From: Chlamydiota bacterium
GTDB lineage: Bacteria; Chlamydiota; Chlamydiia; Chlamydiales; Rhabdochlamydiaceae
Direction of reading: 5' to 3'
Assembly: GCA_011065235.1 (NCBI GenBank)
Contig: JAAKFB010000022.1
Coordinates: forward strand, 1 to 13,402
DNA: 13,402 bases
Positions 6,572 through 13,392 of the stretch are shown in pieces. Position 1 is the stretch's first letter; each line of letters starts with the position of its first letter. The notes beneath the pieces are model-generated. The model saw nothing but the letters and a program-made list of their open reading frames with translations. It was not told the DNA's origin and did no database searches. The translations under genes were made by a program, and so were the position numbers.

Positions 6572-7581
6572 AGCATTCATGGAGGGTTCATCTTCTTTGT
6601 TTCCTGAGCTCTCTAATTCCAAGAAAAATTCACAAAAACTCATCTTCGATGAAGAAAATTCTCATTTACAATCAAGGAGGATTGGGAGATGTCTTTCTAA
6701 GCACATTTCTAATCCCCTCGATAAAGAGGGCTTATCCTGATTGTGAGATGGGGATGTTTGTCACTCCAAAAACCCAAGTGGCAGCACGGGATTGCCTAGG
6801 AGTGGATGAGATCCATGCTCATGAGCCGTGGCTTCGTCCTGAAGATCCGATTCGTATGAAAATCTGGCGGCTCTTCTATTTCCTCTTATTTCAACGAAAC
6901 AAAATTGTAAGAGAGATAGAGAACTATGATTGTGTGCTGAACACGTATCCCTTTTTTGCAGGAGTTGGATCGCTCTTTTACAAGGCGAAAATCCCGATGC
7001 GTGTGGGATTTGAAACCATTGGCGAGAGACATTTTTTTACCCATCTTGTCCCCTGGGTAGAAGACGAGTATCTCGTTGAGCATTATAAAAGAATGTTGCA
7101 TTCGATTGGGATCGAACCCGAACCTTTTCAATCTCCATGGATTGTTCCAGAGCTTTCAGCTGGAAAATACATCATCTTTCACATTGGTTCTGCAAATCCT
7201 ATAAAAGATCTTCCTGTTTCTTTTTGGAAGGCTCTTTATGAAGCTTTAAGAGCAGAAGGCTATCAAATCACCTTCACGGGAAAAGGAGAAGATCAGAGGC
7301 GGTTTATTGAGCAAATTACCGATCGGCATCTTTGCGATCAGCTCAATTGGGTTGAATTCATACAAACGATTCACCAAAGCGCGCTTCTCATTTCTGTGGA
7401 TACTGTGGCTGTGCATTTGGCAGCAGCCATGAAAAAGCCCTTCATCGTTCTGTATCAATCGACACTGGATATTCCTCTTTGGTTTCCCAAGAATGGAGTC
7501 TTTTTCAATGAAGAGTTCGGGCCGGAGCAAGTGTCTAAAAAAGCCTTAAAAATGCTTCATGAGGAAAAAATTCATCTATGA
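6568..7581 (+). CDS. Glycosyltransferase family 9 (heptosyltransferase-like)
   Basis: This 337-residue enzyme resembles the ADP-heptose:LPS heptosyltransferases, GT-B fold proteins that add sugars to lipopolysaccharide on the cytoplasmic side. The N-terminal acceptor-side motif is KKILIYNQGGLGDVFLSTFL (residues 29-48). The C-terminal nucleotide-sugar half has FHIGSANPIKDLP (204-216), the FTGKGED turn (236-242) and the hallmark SVDTVAVHLAAAMKKPFIVL (276-295) with D278 and H283. The chosen GTG start adds 27 residues (MKHSWRVHLLCFLSSLIPRK...), a short basic-hydrophobic stretch that could attach the enzyme to the membrane; ATG 6649 is the alternative start. It sits between wzt and a GT4 gene with overlaps of 4 bases on both sides. 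The donor sugar cannot be read from the sequence. Confidence 0.87.
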   Translation: MKHSWRVHLLCFLSSLIPRKIHKNSSSMKKILIYNQGGLGDVFLSTFLIPSIKRAYPDCEMGMFVTPKTQVAARDCLGVDEIHAHEPWLRPEDPIRMKIWRLFYFLLFQRNKIVREIENYDCVLNTYPFFAGVGSLFYKAKIPMRVGFETIGERHFFTHLVPWVEDEYLVEHYKRMLHSIGIEPEPFQSPWIVPELSAGKYIIFHIGSANPIKDLPVSFWKALYEALRAEGYQITFTGKGEDQRRFIEQITDRHLCDQLNWVEFIQTIHQSALLISVDTVAVHLAAAMKKPFIVLYQSTLDIPLWFPKNGVFFNEEFGPEQVSKKALKMLHEEKIHL

Positions 7582-8516
7582 GAATGACAGTAGATACACG
7601 GATGCGGTGCTTTGGAGGAATTGGGACCTATGTCCGCTGTCTTTTGCCCTTTTTGGAGCAGAAATGCACAGTTAAGCAGCTCAATTCCACTGCACCCATC
7701 TATAGTATCCGAGAGCAGTTCGACTTTTTTCTCAAGATTCCTCCTTGTGATCTATTTTGGTCGCCCCATTTCAATTCAGCACTTTTGCCTATCAAAGCAA
7801 AAAAACATGTCGTGACTATTCACGATCTCTATCATCTCGATCATCTCGAGACGCTGAGTCTCGTGAAACAGTTCTATGCCAAGACTGTGCTCCGCAAGGT
7901 GATTTCACGTGTGGATCAAATCCTCACGGTATCGGAGTTTTCCAAAGGAAGGCTCCTTCACTATTTCCCAGAAGCTAAAGAAAAGCTCAACGTGATCTAT
8001 TCGGGTTGCGATCATTTGCTCTCTGTAGAACCTACTCCTGTAAAAAATGTGCCCTCCAAATTTTATCTTTTTGTGGGGAACAATAAGCCCCATAAAAATG
8101 AGGCATTTGTTCGAGAATGTGTGGATAAAATGGGGAGACATCTCGTCTCTGTTGGACATGGTCTTGCTCCTGTGACAGAAGGGGAACTCTGTTGGCTTTA
8201 CAAGCATGCACAAGGGCTCATTTTCCCTTCCCTCTATGAAGGATTTGGACTGCCCCCACTCGAAGCAATGGCATTGGGATGCCCTGTATGGGCATCGGAT
8301 ATTGAGCCAGTGCGTGAGATTTGTGGGAACGCAGCTGTTTATTTTGATCCCACCAATCCAGAGAGTCTTTGTGATGCCCTAATGGAGAGTGACTCGCTTA
8401 TTGAAAAAGGAAAGCAAAGAGCTGCGCAATTTTCTTGGGAGGAATCTGCTAGAAAACACTTTCAAGTTTTTCAACAGCAAGGGGAATTTTCTGCGTTGAG
8501 CCTCTCTTCGCAATGA
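7578..8516 (+). CDS. Glycosyltransferase family 4 (mannosyltransferase-like)
   Basis: This 312-residue retaining GT-B glycosyltransferase probably extends the surface glycan from a nucleotide-sugar donor in the cytoplasm. Visible are the N-terminal glycine loop FGGIGTYVR (12-20), VTIHDLYHLDH (79-89), TVSEFSKGRL (117-126), the start of the donor domain FYLFVGNNKPHKN (162-174), and the donor-site E-x7-E motif E221-GFGLPPL-E229 inside SLYEGFGLPPLEAMALGCPV, followed by DPTNPESL. It is shorter than usual for GT4 (350-400) because the donor domain is compact, but no catalytic block is missing. The ATG overlaps the stop of the GT9 gene (ATGA). GDP-mannose is a plausible donor because manC is adjacent, but this is inference. 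The 3' end overlaps the convergent manC gene by 68 bases. Confidence 0.88.
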   Translation: MRMTVDTRMRCFGGIGTYVRCLLPFLEQKCTVKQLNSTAPIYSIREQFDFFLKIPPCDLFWSPHFNSALLPIKAKKHVVTIHDLYHLDHLETLSLVKQFYAKTVLRKVISRVDQILTVSEFSKGRLLHYFPEAKEKLNVIYSGCDHLLSVEPTPVKNVPSKFYLFVGNNKPHKNEAFVRECVDKMGRHLVSVGHGLAPVTEGELCWLYKHAQGLIFPSLYEGFGLPPLEAMALGCPVWASDIEPVREICGNAAVYFDPTNPESLCDALMESDSLIEKGKQRAAQFSWEESARKHFQVFQQQGEFSALSLSSQ

Positions 8517-9444
8517 GAAGAGCCTCTTTTGTGTCGACAATGATCAAATCCTCAAGATCGATTGCGGCAATCTTTCGCTTATCTCCTAAGATAAAACATC
8601 CCTTAGTTTGCAAATCGACGATATTCCCGATCTTGACGTTTTGGTGGGCGTCTTTTTCAAAGGCTTCATAGATGCCTTCCCAAGACCCCACATCAGACCA
8701 GGACAGCGGAAGAGGAATCACCTTGAGGTGATTGAAATGTTCGTGGAACGCGTGGTCCAAGGAGAGATTAGGGTAGGCTCTGAAAGTATCGGTTTCATAG
8801 GCCTCGAACATTTCGGGTTGATGTTGTTTAAGATCTTTAAAAAACGTCTCACGGTGAAAGAGGACAATGCCGGTATTCCAAAGACACTTTCCGGTCTCTA
8901 GAAGAGATTGGGCCTTGGAAAGGATCGGTTTTTCGATAAACGATTCGACATCGGAAATATTTTTTTCAGGGTCACACGTGATGTATCCATATCCAGGGTG
9001 AGGGTGGGTAGGAAACGCGCCAAATAAAATGTGGTGTCTCTCTAGAGACAGTTGCTGTGCCTCTTGAATTTTTTCCAAAAAGAGGGATTCAGGTGAAATC
9101 AAATGATCAGATGGAGAGACGAGAAAAGTAGAAGGAGTTTCTCCTTGTTTCTCCATCCACTTGAGAGCGAAGAGGGTGGCGGGAGCCGTGTTTTTCTTCT
9201 CGGGTTCAGCGATCACTCTTTTTTCAAGGCTTTCTTCAATTTCTTTGGCTTGGGTGATTGCCTCTTGAAGAAAGTGGTCTTGAGTGACAATCACCAAATC
9301 TTCGGGATTGCAGTGTTTGAGAAATCGCAAAAGGGTTTTTTGCAGAAGGGAATGGCCTCCTTCTGTGATGGAAAACTGCTTTGGAGATTGTGAATGGGGC
9401 CATAGTCGTGTCCCCAATCCTCCTGCTAAAATGATGATTTTCAT
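8449..9444 (-). CDS. manC: Mannose-1-phosphate guanylyltransferase (GDP-mannose pyrophosphorylase)
   Basis: This 331-residue enzyme makes GDP-mannose from mannose-1-phosphate and GTP, the donor for mannosyltransferases. The N terminus MKIIILAGGLGTRLWPHSQS with PKQF at 21-24 is the pyrophosphorylase signature. Other family blocks are EKKNTAPA (82-89), VSPSDHLI (109-116), FIEKP (169-173), LWNTGIVLF (188-196) and SWSDVGSWEGIYE (248-260). The protein ends after the beta-helix-like part and lacks the C-terminal mannose-6-phosphate isomerase domain of bifunctional ManC/AlgA. The start at 9444 was chosen because the motif begins there; ATG at 9462 (MIEKTD) is an alternative and the longer upstream frame is basic and unlike the family. 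It is convergent with the GT4 gene (68-base overlap of the 3' ends) and divergent from the polymerase/ligase gene 25 bases away. Confidence 0.93.
   Translation of the reverse strand: MKIIILAGGLGTRLWPHSQSPKQFSITEGGHSLLQKTLLRFLKHCNPEDLVIVTQDHFLQEAITQAKEIEESLEKRVIAEPEKKNTAPATLFALKWMEKQGETPSTFLVSPSDHLISPESLFLEKIQEAQQLSLERHHILFGAFPTHPHPGYGYITCDPEKNISDVESFIEKPILSKAQSLLETGKCLWNTGIVLFHRETFFKDLKQHQPEMFEAYETDTFRAYPNLSLDHAFHEHFNHLKVIPLPLSWSDVGSWEGIYEAFEKDAHQNVKIGNIVDLQTKGCFILGDKRKIAAIDLEDLIIVDTKEALLIAKRGSTQKIPLAVEKLESVF
8504..8530 (+). terminator. Weak terminator-like hairpin at convergent gene ends
   Basis: CTCTTC (8504-8509) and GAAGAG (8517-8522) can form a 6-bp stem around a 7-base loop that contains the GT4 stop codon, followed by CCTCTTTT. 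This is the only candidate for ending transcription of the exporter operon. The stem is short and the T tract poor, and on the minus strand it lies inside manC coding sequence. Confidence 0.25.
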
Positions 9445-9469
9445 ATCTGTTTTTTCTATCATAGTGAGT

Positions 9470-10696
9470 ATGACAGATTTTGCCCTTTTGAGAATTAGAA
9501 ATCGCCCTGTTTTGACGCTTTCAAGCCTATACCATCGGCTGGTTCTTTTTCTTTTTGCTTTATTTTTAGTGGGAGGAAACTTTTTTCGTCTTTTTCCTCT
9601 CCCTCCCTTTCCCAACCATCTTTCTATCGTGGAAATTTTTCTCTATGCACTCGTTCTTCCTCGCTATTTTACCCGATTGCGCAAAAGTCACTTTTTTATT
9701 GTGGGGATCGTTTTTTCCTCTCTATACGGCACCATTCTTAACGGTTTTGATGTGACAAGCGTTCTCTACAGCGCAAAACTCATCGCCATGATTGCAACAG
9801 GTGTTGTGATCGGAGATATTTTATTTCAGAAATTTTCTCCACAACAGATGATGCAATATTTCATCAGGATATTTGTCCTCATTTTCTTACTCGGCTGTGG
9901 AATTTTTCTATTCTTCCCAAAAGCACACATCTTTTTTCAATTTTTGGATGTTTATGGAGTGCATTTTAGCGGGGATCCTCATCAAAGACGCTTCATTTCG
10001 ACATTCTTTGATCCCAATTACTACAGCGCAATTGCTTGTATACCATTGATTTTATCTTGGCATTTGCGAAAATATTCTCTATTTTTTCTCTTTCTTGGAA
10101 GCATCTTTTTAAGCTTTTCCCGTAGTGGCATTGCCACGTGTGGTTTTTTGCTCTTTTTCATGCTCCTCTCTCAAATGCTCCGTTTGAAAACGACTCCTTT
10201 TCGTTGGAAATCCCTCTATTTAGGTCTACTACTGATCATTCCTTTTTGTTATTCGAAGGAGTTATTGTATTTCTTGCGTCGTTCGATTGGGCTATGGGAG
10301 GATCCCTCCGCGCTTGCCAGGCTGCAAAATTTTCAAATCGGGCTTTCGTACTTTGAGCAACATCCTTTTTTCGGCATTGGTTATCACTACCTATCGAGTC
10401 GATTATTTGAGGACTTTGGCCATCTCTCTTTAGATTCTTCGCTACTCATCACCCTCACTAGCTTTGGATGGATTCCCTGTTTAGGACTTGCGATTGTGGG
10501 TGTGGTGTGGTCAATAAAGCAATTGGCAAGACCCCATTCTTCTCTCTTCATATGGCTTTACATCTATGTGCTAGTCTGTATCCTGTTTACGAGTCAATTT
10601 AACAATTTACTCTACTTTCAATATTGGCTCACTCCGATCATTTCGCTATTTACGTTTATGCAAAAGGACAAAAATGAAGTGCGCTCTCGTTCATGA
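9470..10696 (+). CDS. O-antigen polymerase/ligase-like polytopic membrane protein
   Basis: This protein of about 408 residues has roughly ten or more hydrophobic segments and resembles the Wzy/WaaL (Wzy_C) group, which polymerises O-units or ligates them to lipid A-core on the periplasmic side. The characteristic loop is RLQNFQIGLSYFEQHPFFGI followed by GYHYLSS (bases about 10316-10400), the family's R...hP-fGiGy pattern. An upstream FDPNYYSA and SRSGIA pair is also typical. The ATG at 9470 is chosen. GTG 9464 or ATG 9431/9434 are alternatives (the last would add a hydrophobic MMIFISVFSII start overlapping manC), and none has a clear ribosome-binding site. Polymerase and ligase cannot be told apart here, but beside an ABC exporter a ligase role fits better. 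The 3' end overlaps the next GT4 gene by 23 bases. Confidence 0.8.
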   Translation: MTDFALLRIRNRPVLTLSSLYHRLVLFLFALFLVGGNFFRLFPLPPFPNHLSIVEIFLYALVLPRYFTRLRKSHFFIVGIVFSSLYGTILNGFDVTSVLYSAKLIAMIATGVVIGDILFQKFSPQQMMQYFIRIFVLIFLLGCGIFLFFPKAHIFFQFLDVYGVHFSGDPHQRRFISTFFDPNYYSAIACIPLILSWHLRKYSLFFLFLGSIFLSFSRSGIATCGFLLFFMLLSQMLRLKTTPFRWKSLYLGLLLIIPFCYSKELLYFLRRSIGLWEDPSALARLQNFQIGLSYFEQHPFFGIGYHYLSSRLFEDFGHLSLDSSLLITLTSFGWIPCLGLAIVGVVWSIKQLARPHSSLFIWLYIYVLVCILFTSQFNNLLYFQYWLTPIISLFTFMQKDKNEVRSRS

Positions 10697-11759
10697 CTGG
10701 CTTGTCACAATGGGTGGGGCAGAAAAAGTATTGGAAGCTCTCATCGAAGTTTTTGATGTGCCCATCTTTACTCTATTAAAAGACGAAAAAGCTCTTTTAA
10801 ATACCCCCTTTTCTGGTAGGGACATTCGGACATCTTTTTTGCAGTCTTTTCCTAAGCGGCAGCGCTATTATCGCAATCTTGCTCCTCTTTTCCCTCTGGC
10901 AATTCAAAGCCTGGATCTCTCTTCTTATGATTTGATCATTTCCAGCTCGCATGCTGTTGCTAAGTCCATTCGAAAAAAGCCCGGACAGCTCCATATTTGT
11001 TATTGCCACACTCCTTTTCGCGCTGCATGGGATCTCTATGAATTCCACATCGATCAACTCAATCCAGTAAAGCGCCTTTTAGCTCGTCCCACTCTAAAAT
11101 ATATCCGCCATTTTGACCGGAAAACCCAAGGGGATGTCGATCATTTTATTGCAAATTCGACGTATGTTGCCAAACGGATTGAAACACACTATGGTCGCCA
11201 TTCAACGGTGATCCACCCCCCAGTCAATACCGATCTCTTTCAGATAGCGAAATGCGAAGATTACTATGTGACCTGCTCACGTCTTGTTCCTTATAAACGG
11301 GTAGACATTCTCATCGCAGCTTTTGAGAAATTTCCAAAGAAAAAACTCTTGATTATTGGGGATGGTCCCGAGAAGAAAAAATTGCAGGCCAAAGCTCCAC
11401 AAAATGTGGAATTTTTGGGGCGTTTACCTCATCCCACCCTGCGTGAGACAATTGCGAAAGCCAAAGGGTTTCTCTTTGCGGCTGAAGAGGATTTCGGCAT
11501 TGTATTGGTAGAGGCTCAAGCTGCAGGCGTTCCAGTCATTGCCTATGGATACGGGGGCAGTATCGATACAGTCTTGCCGGGGAGCACGGGAATTTTCTTC
11601 AGAGAGCAAACCTCTTCAAGCGTCGTTGATGCCCTCATACGCTTTGAGAAAATGCAAGAGGATTTTGAGTCTGAAAAGATTCAGGCGCATGCTCAGACCT
11701 TTTCCAAAGAGCGCTTCAAAGAGAAAGTCCAATCTTTTGTCATGAACCTCTTAACTTGA
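10674..11759 (+). CDS. Glycosyltransferase family 4
   Basis: This is a 361-residue GT-B glycosyltransferase similar to O-antigen mannosyltransferases of the WbaZ type. Seen are the N-terminal LVHDWLVTMGGAEKVLEAL (5-23), HICYCHTPFRAAWDLYE (107-123), FIANSTYVAKRI (158-169), IHPPVNTDLF (180-189), the donor-domain start SRLVPYKRVDILIAAF (202-217), LLIIGDGPEKKKL (225-237), and the E-x7-E pair E272 and E280 in EEDFGIVLVEAQAAGVPVIA. AAGG at 10664-10667 lies six bases before the ATG, supporting this start inside the end of the preceding gene, with which it is probably co-transcribed. GDP-mannose is the likely donor given manC nearby, but this is not proven. Its last 67 bases overlap the convergent Rieske gene. 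Confidence 0.9.
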   Translation: MKCALVHDWLVTMGGAEKVLEALIEVFDVPIFTLLKDEKALLNTPFSGRDIRTSFLQSFPKRQRYYRNLAPLFPLAIQSLDLSSYDLIISSSHAVAKSIRKKPGQLHICYCHTPFRAAWDLYEFHIDQLNPVKRLLARPTLKYIRHFDRKTQGDVDHFIANSTYVAKRIETHYGRHSTVIHPPVNTDLFQIAKCEDYYVTCSRLVPYKRVDILIAAFEKFPKKKLLIIGDGPEKKKLQAKAPQNVEFLGRLPHPTLRETIAKAKGFLFAAEEDFGIVLVEAQAAGVPVIAYGYGGSIDTVLPGSTGIFFREQTSSSVVDALIRFEKMQEDFESEKIQAHAQTFSKERFKEKVQSFVMNLLT

Positions 11760-12598
11760 TATACATGTTCTTTGATGTCATGCCCATTCAGTCGATGGCG
11801 CAGGGGAAATCCCAAGTAGTTTTCCTTTTCTAAAATGGTCCGATTTTGATTGGGAGAAATGGACATTCTGTTTTTCAATGCCCATTTCACTAGGGAAATA
11901 GGTAGAAAGCCCTTGTATTGGACGATGCGCCACACGTCGACATGTGTAGAGTTTCTTCTGGTTAAAAATCCTGTAATAAGGAGGTGATCCTCACGTCTTG
12001 TTTCATATGACAATTGAAACACGTTGGGAAAAACAAAGCGTGCTGTCGTTTTTGTGAGCCAATTTCCATAGGAAAAATAATCCGCTTCCATTAGGTCTTT
12101 TGAAATACGCACATTGACGTTGACGACCTTCTTTTTCCAATTTTGAAACATCAAAAAAGGGTCCAAGGCTCTCTCTAAGATATCCACTTCATCAGCATCG
12201 ATTGTTTGATGGGTAATGAAAGAAGCATATTGGTCTTTCGAGAGGCAATCAAGGGCTTTGGGTTTGTTCTTAAGCCGATAAAGATTAATGAAAATTAACC
12301 CTGCATGTTCCAAAGTTTCAAAATGGGTTATGCCATTTATCAAATTCGGAATTTGCATACTCAATCCGTCCCCTTTAACGCACCATCCATGATAGGCGCA
12401 CTTTAAAAGGTCCTCTTCCGCACTTTCAAATGGGCATCTGTCCATGAGGGCGCGGGCAGCTCCCATCGAATCACGGAAGAGAACAATGTGTTTTCCCTCA
12501 AGCTGCATGCGCTTGGGAGTTTTTTTGAGTTCACTGGCCTTGCAAGCTACAATCCAGTCTTGAACATCGTTCATTTTGTGGCAAATTTCAGCAGTCAT
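11693..12598 (-). CDS. Rieske oxygenase homologue with lost metal ligands
   Basis: This 301-residue protein has the layout of a Rieske non-heme iron oxygenase alpha subunit: WIVACKASELKKTP (15-28) and HIVLFRDSMGAARALMDRCP (37-56), then CAYHGWCVKGDG (67-78) and QIPN, then the putative catalytic domain. The normal cluster ligands are C-x-H...C-x2-H. Here C55, C67 and H70 remain but the first histidine is F57, and the loop between the pairs is 9 residues instead of about 16-17. The mononuclear iron motif D-x2-H-x4-H reads ALDPFLMFQNW, so D146 is kept while L149 and W154 replace both histidines. The frame is intact with a perfect Shine-Dalgarno, so it is translated although probably not an oxygenase. 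It follows tetR by 11 bases. The role is unknown; a repurposed binding or structural protein is inference. Confidence 0.82.
   Translation of the reverse strand: MTAEICHKMNDVQDWIVACKASELKKTPKRMQLEGKHIVLFRDSMGAARALMDRCPFESAEEDLLKCAYHGWCVKGDGLSMQIPNLINGITHFETLEHAGLIFINLYRLKNKPKALDCLSKDQYASFITHQTIDADEVDILERALDPFLMFQNWKKKVVNVNVRISKDLMEADYFSYGNWLTKTTARFVFPNVFQLSYETRREDHLLITGFLTRRNSTHVDVWRIVQYKGFLPISLVKWALKNRMSISPNQNRTILEKENYLGFPLRHRLNGHDIKEHVYQVKRFMTKDWTFSLKRSLEKV
12561..12573. promoter_or_regulatory. Candidate TetR operator 2, inside the Rieske gene start
   Basis: TGAAC-ATC-GTTCA is a perfect dyad of 5-bp arms with a 3-base centre, covering codons 9-13 of the Rieske gene. The same 14-base string (with the following T) recurs at the tetR start. 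The arrangement suggests binding by the neighbouring TetR protein. It is within coding sequence, so it would act as a roadblock or looping partner; binding is not shown. Confidence 0.45.
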
Positions 12599-12605
12599 AT
12601 AATTT

Positions 12606-12611
12606 CCTCCT
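12606..12611 (-). promoter_or_regulatory. Strong Shine-Dalgarno for the Rieske gene
   Basis: AGGAGG on the minus strand, seven bases before the ATG at 12598, overlaps the tetR stop codon. It decides the start in favour of MTAEICHK over the internal ATG at codon 9 and indicates a tetR-Rieske operon with efficient translation of the second gene. Confidence 0.8.
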
Positions 12612-13206
12612 ATATAAACTTTTGTATTCCTCTTAAACAGTGATTGACATATGAATTCAAAAAATCTTCTGAATGATCGGTTGCTTTACGGTTGAGCAGA
12701 ATGGAGCTCACTCCGTGAATGGCAAACCAAAAATAGTTGATGAGTTGTGTTGCTTTCTCTTCGGAGAGCTGATAGCCCTCTTGGAGGATTTTTTCAAATT
12801 GGCGCATATTTTTGGCAATTTCTGCTTGGTACCAAGAAGGGATTTTAGAAGCGGGAGCGGATTCGAAAATTGATTTCCAAAGGTGATAGTTTTCCCTTCC
12901 AAAATCAATGTAAACCCAGCCCAATCTAGGAAGTATTTCTTCTATAGACAAGTGGGCTTTAATTCCATCTTCAAGATTGGTGTGCAGCATATAAAAAAGT
13001 TCTTTCAATGCCCGGAGATTCAAATGAAAGAGGATGTCATCCAGATCATCAAATAGGTTGTATATAGAGCCGACCGCGCAATCACTGGCTTTTGCAAGTG
13101 AGCGAATCCGAATCTCAGCAACTCCTTTTTCCTTGAGGGTCTGGAAGGCGTGGTCTAGGACCACCTGTTTGAGTTTTTCTCGATTAACCATATGAACGAT
13201 GTTCAT
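12610..13206 (-). CDS. TetR-family transcriptional regulator
   Basis: This 198-residue repressor-type protein has an N-terminal helix-turn-helix in which AFQTLKEKGVAEIRIRSLAK (20-39) is followed by ASDCAVGSIYNLFDDLDDIL (40-59), the pattern of TetR recognition helices ending in Y-x-x-F. The remaining helices form an acid-rich then hydrophobic ligand domain (for example INYFWFAIHGVSSILLNRK). Ligand and targets are unknown. It is the first gene of a two-gene operon with the Rieske homologue, 11 bases apart, so it probably controls that gene and itself. ATG 13206 gives the listed length; ATG 13191 (MVNREKL, 193 residues) is equally possible since neither has a clear ribosome-binding site, and it would place the dyad at 13192-13206 just ahead of the gene, as expected for autoregulation. 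Confidence 0.88.
   Translation of the reverse strand: MNIVHMVNREKLKQVVLDHAFQTLKEKGVAEIRIRSLAKASDCAVGSIYNLFDDLDDILFHLNLRALKELFYMLHTNLEDGIKAHLSIEEILPRLGWVYIDFGRENYHLWKSIFESAPASKIPSWYQAEIAKNMRQFEKILQEGYQLSEEKATQLINYFWFAIHGVSSILLNRKATDHSEDFLNSYVNHCLRGIQKFI
13192..13206. promoter_or_regulatory. Candidate TetR operator 1 at the tetR start
   Basis: ATGAAC-GAT-GTTCAT is a perfect 15-bp dyad with 6-bp arms lying over the first possible tetR start codon and directly before the second one. Its core is identical to 12561-12573. On the minus strand a TAGAAT -10-like box (13205-13210) overlaps it, which would suit repression by occlusion, although no good -35 box is seen. Confidence 0.5.
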
Positions 13207-13392
13207 TCTAGTGGAGGTGGTGAAATAAATGCAAGCAAAACCGAGCCGGTGAAAATTGAAAGAGGAAAACTATTTGTCCGGACATCTGATAGTGTCTGGA
13301 GGCATGAACTTATTTTGCAGAAATACGAAATTATTAAGAAGCTTAATAATAAATTAGAAAAGAACGTTATAAAGGACATAATATTTGTTTAA
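13192..13392 (+). pseudogene. C-terminal remnant of a DUF721 (DciA-like) protein
   Basis: The translated frame from about 13213 onward reads GEINASKTEPVKIERGKLFV, then RTSDSVWRHELILQKYEIIK and KLNNKLEKNVIKDIIFV-stop. This matches the second half of DUF721 proteins (the ...T.P..i..g.L.V...s..W..EL......I...N......v..I.f pattern), which are linked to replicative helicase loading in DciA. The family is usually about 90-150 residues and starts with a helical part and a W..ivG block; here only about 60 matching residues exist and the frame runs into tetR coding sequence upstream, where no such block occurs. No ribosome-binding site precedes the ATG at 13192. It looks like a gene cut at its 5' end, possibly by arrival of the tetR-Rieske operon. 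A short functional protein cannot be excluded. Confidence 0.55.

Noticed and set aside
9284..9469. Longer N terminus for the polymerase/ligase-like protein from 9284
   Set aside because: This stretch is the complement of the conserved manC N-terminal coding region and has no membrane or family character.
9445..9615. Long basic N-terminal extension of ManC (57 extra residues)
   Set aside because: The composition (Gly, Lys, Arg rich) is unlike the family, it is antisense to the membrane-protein gene, and the pyrophosphorylase motif starts exactly at the ATG at 9444.
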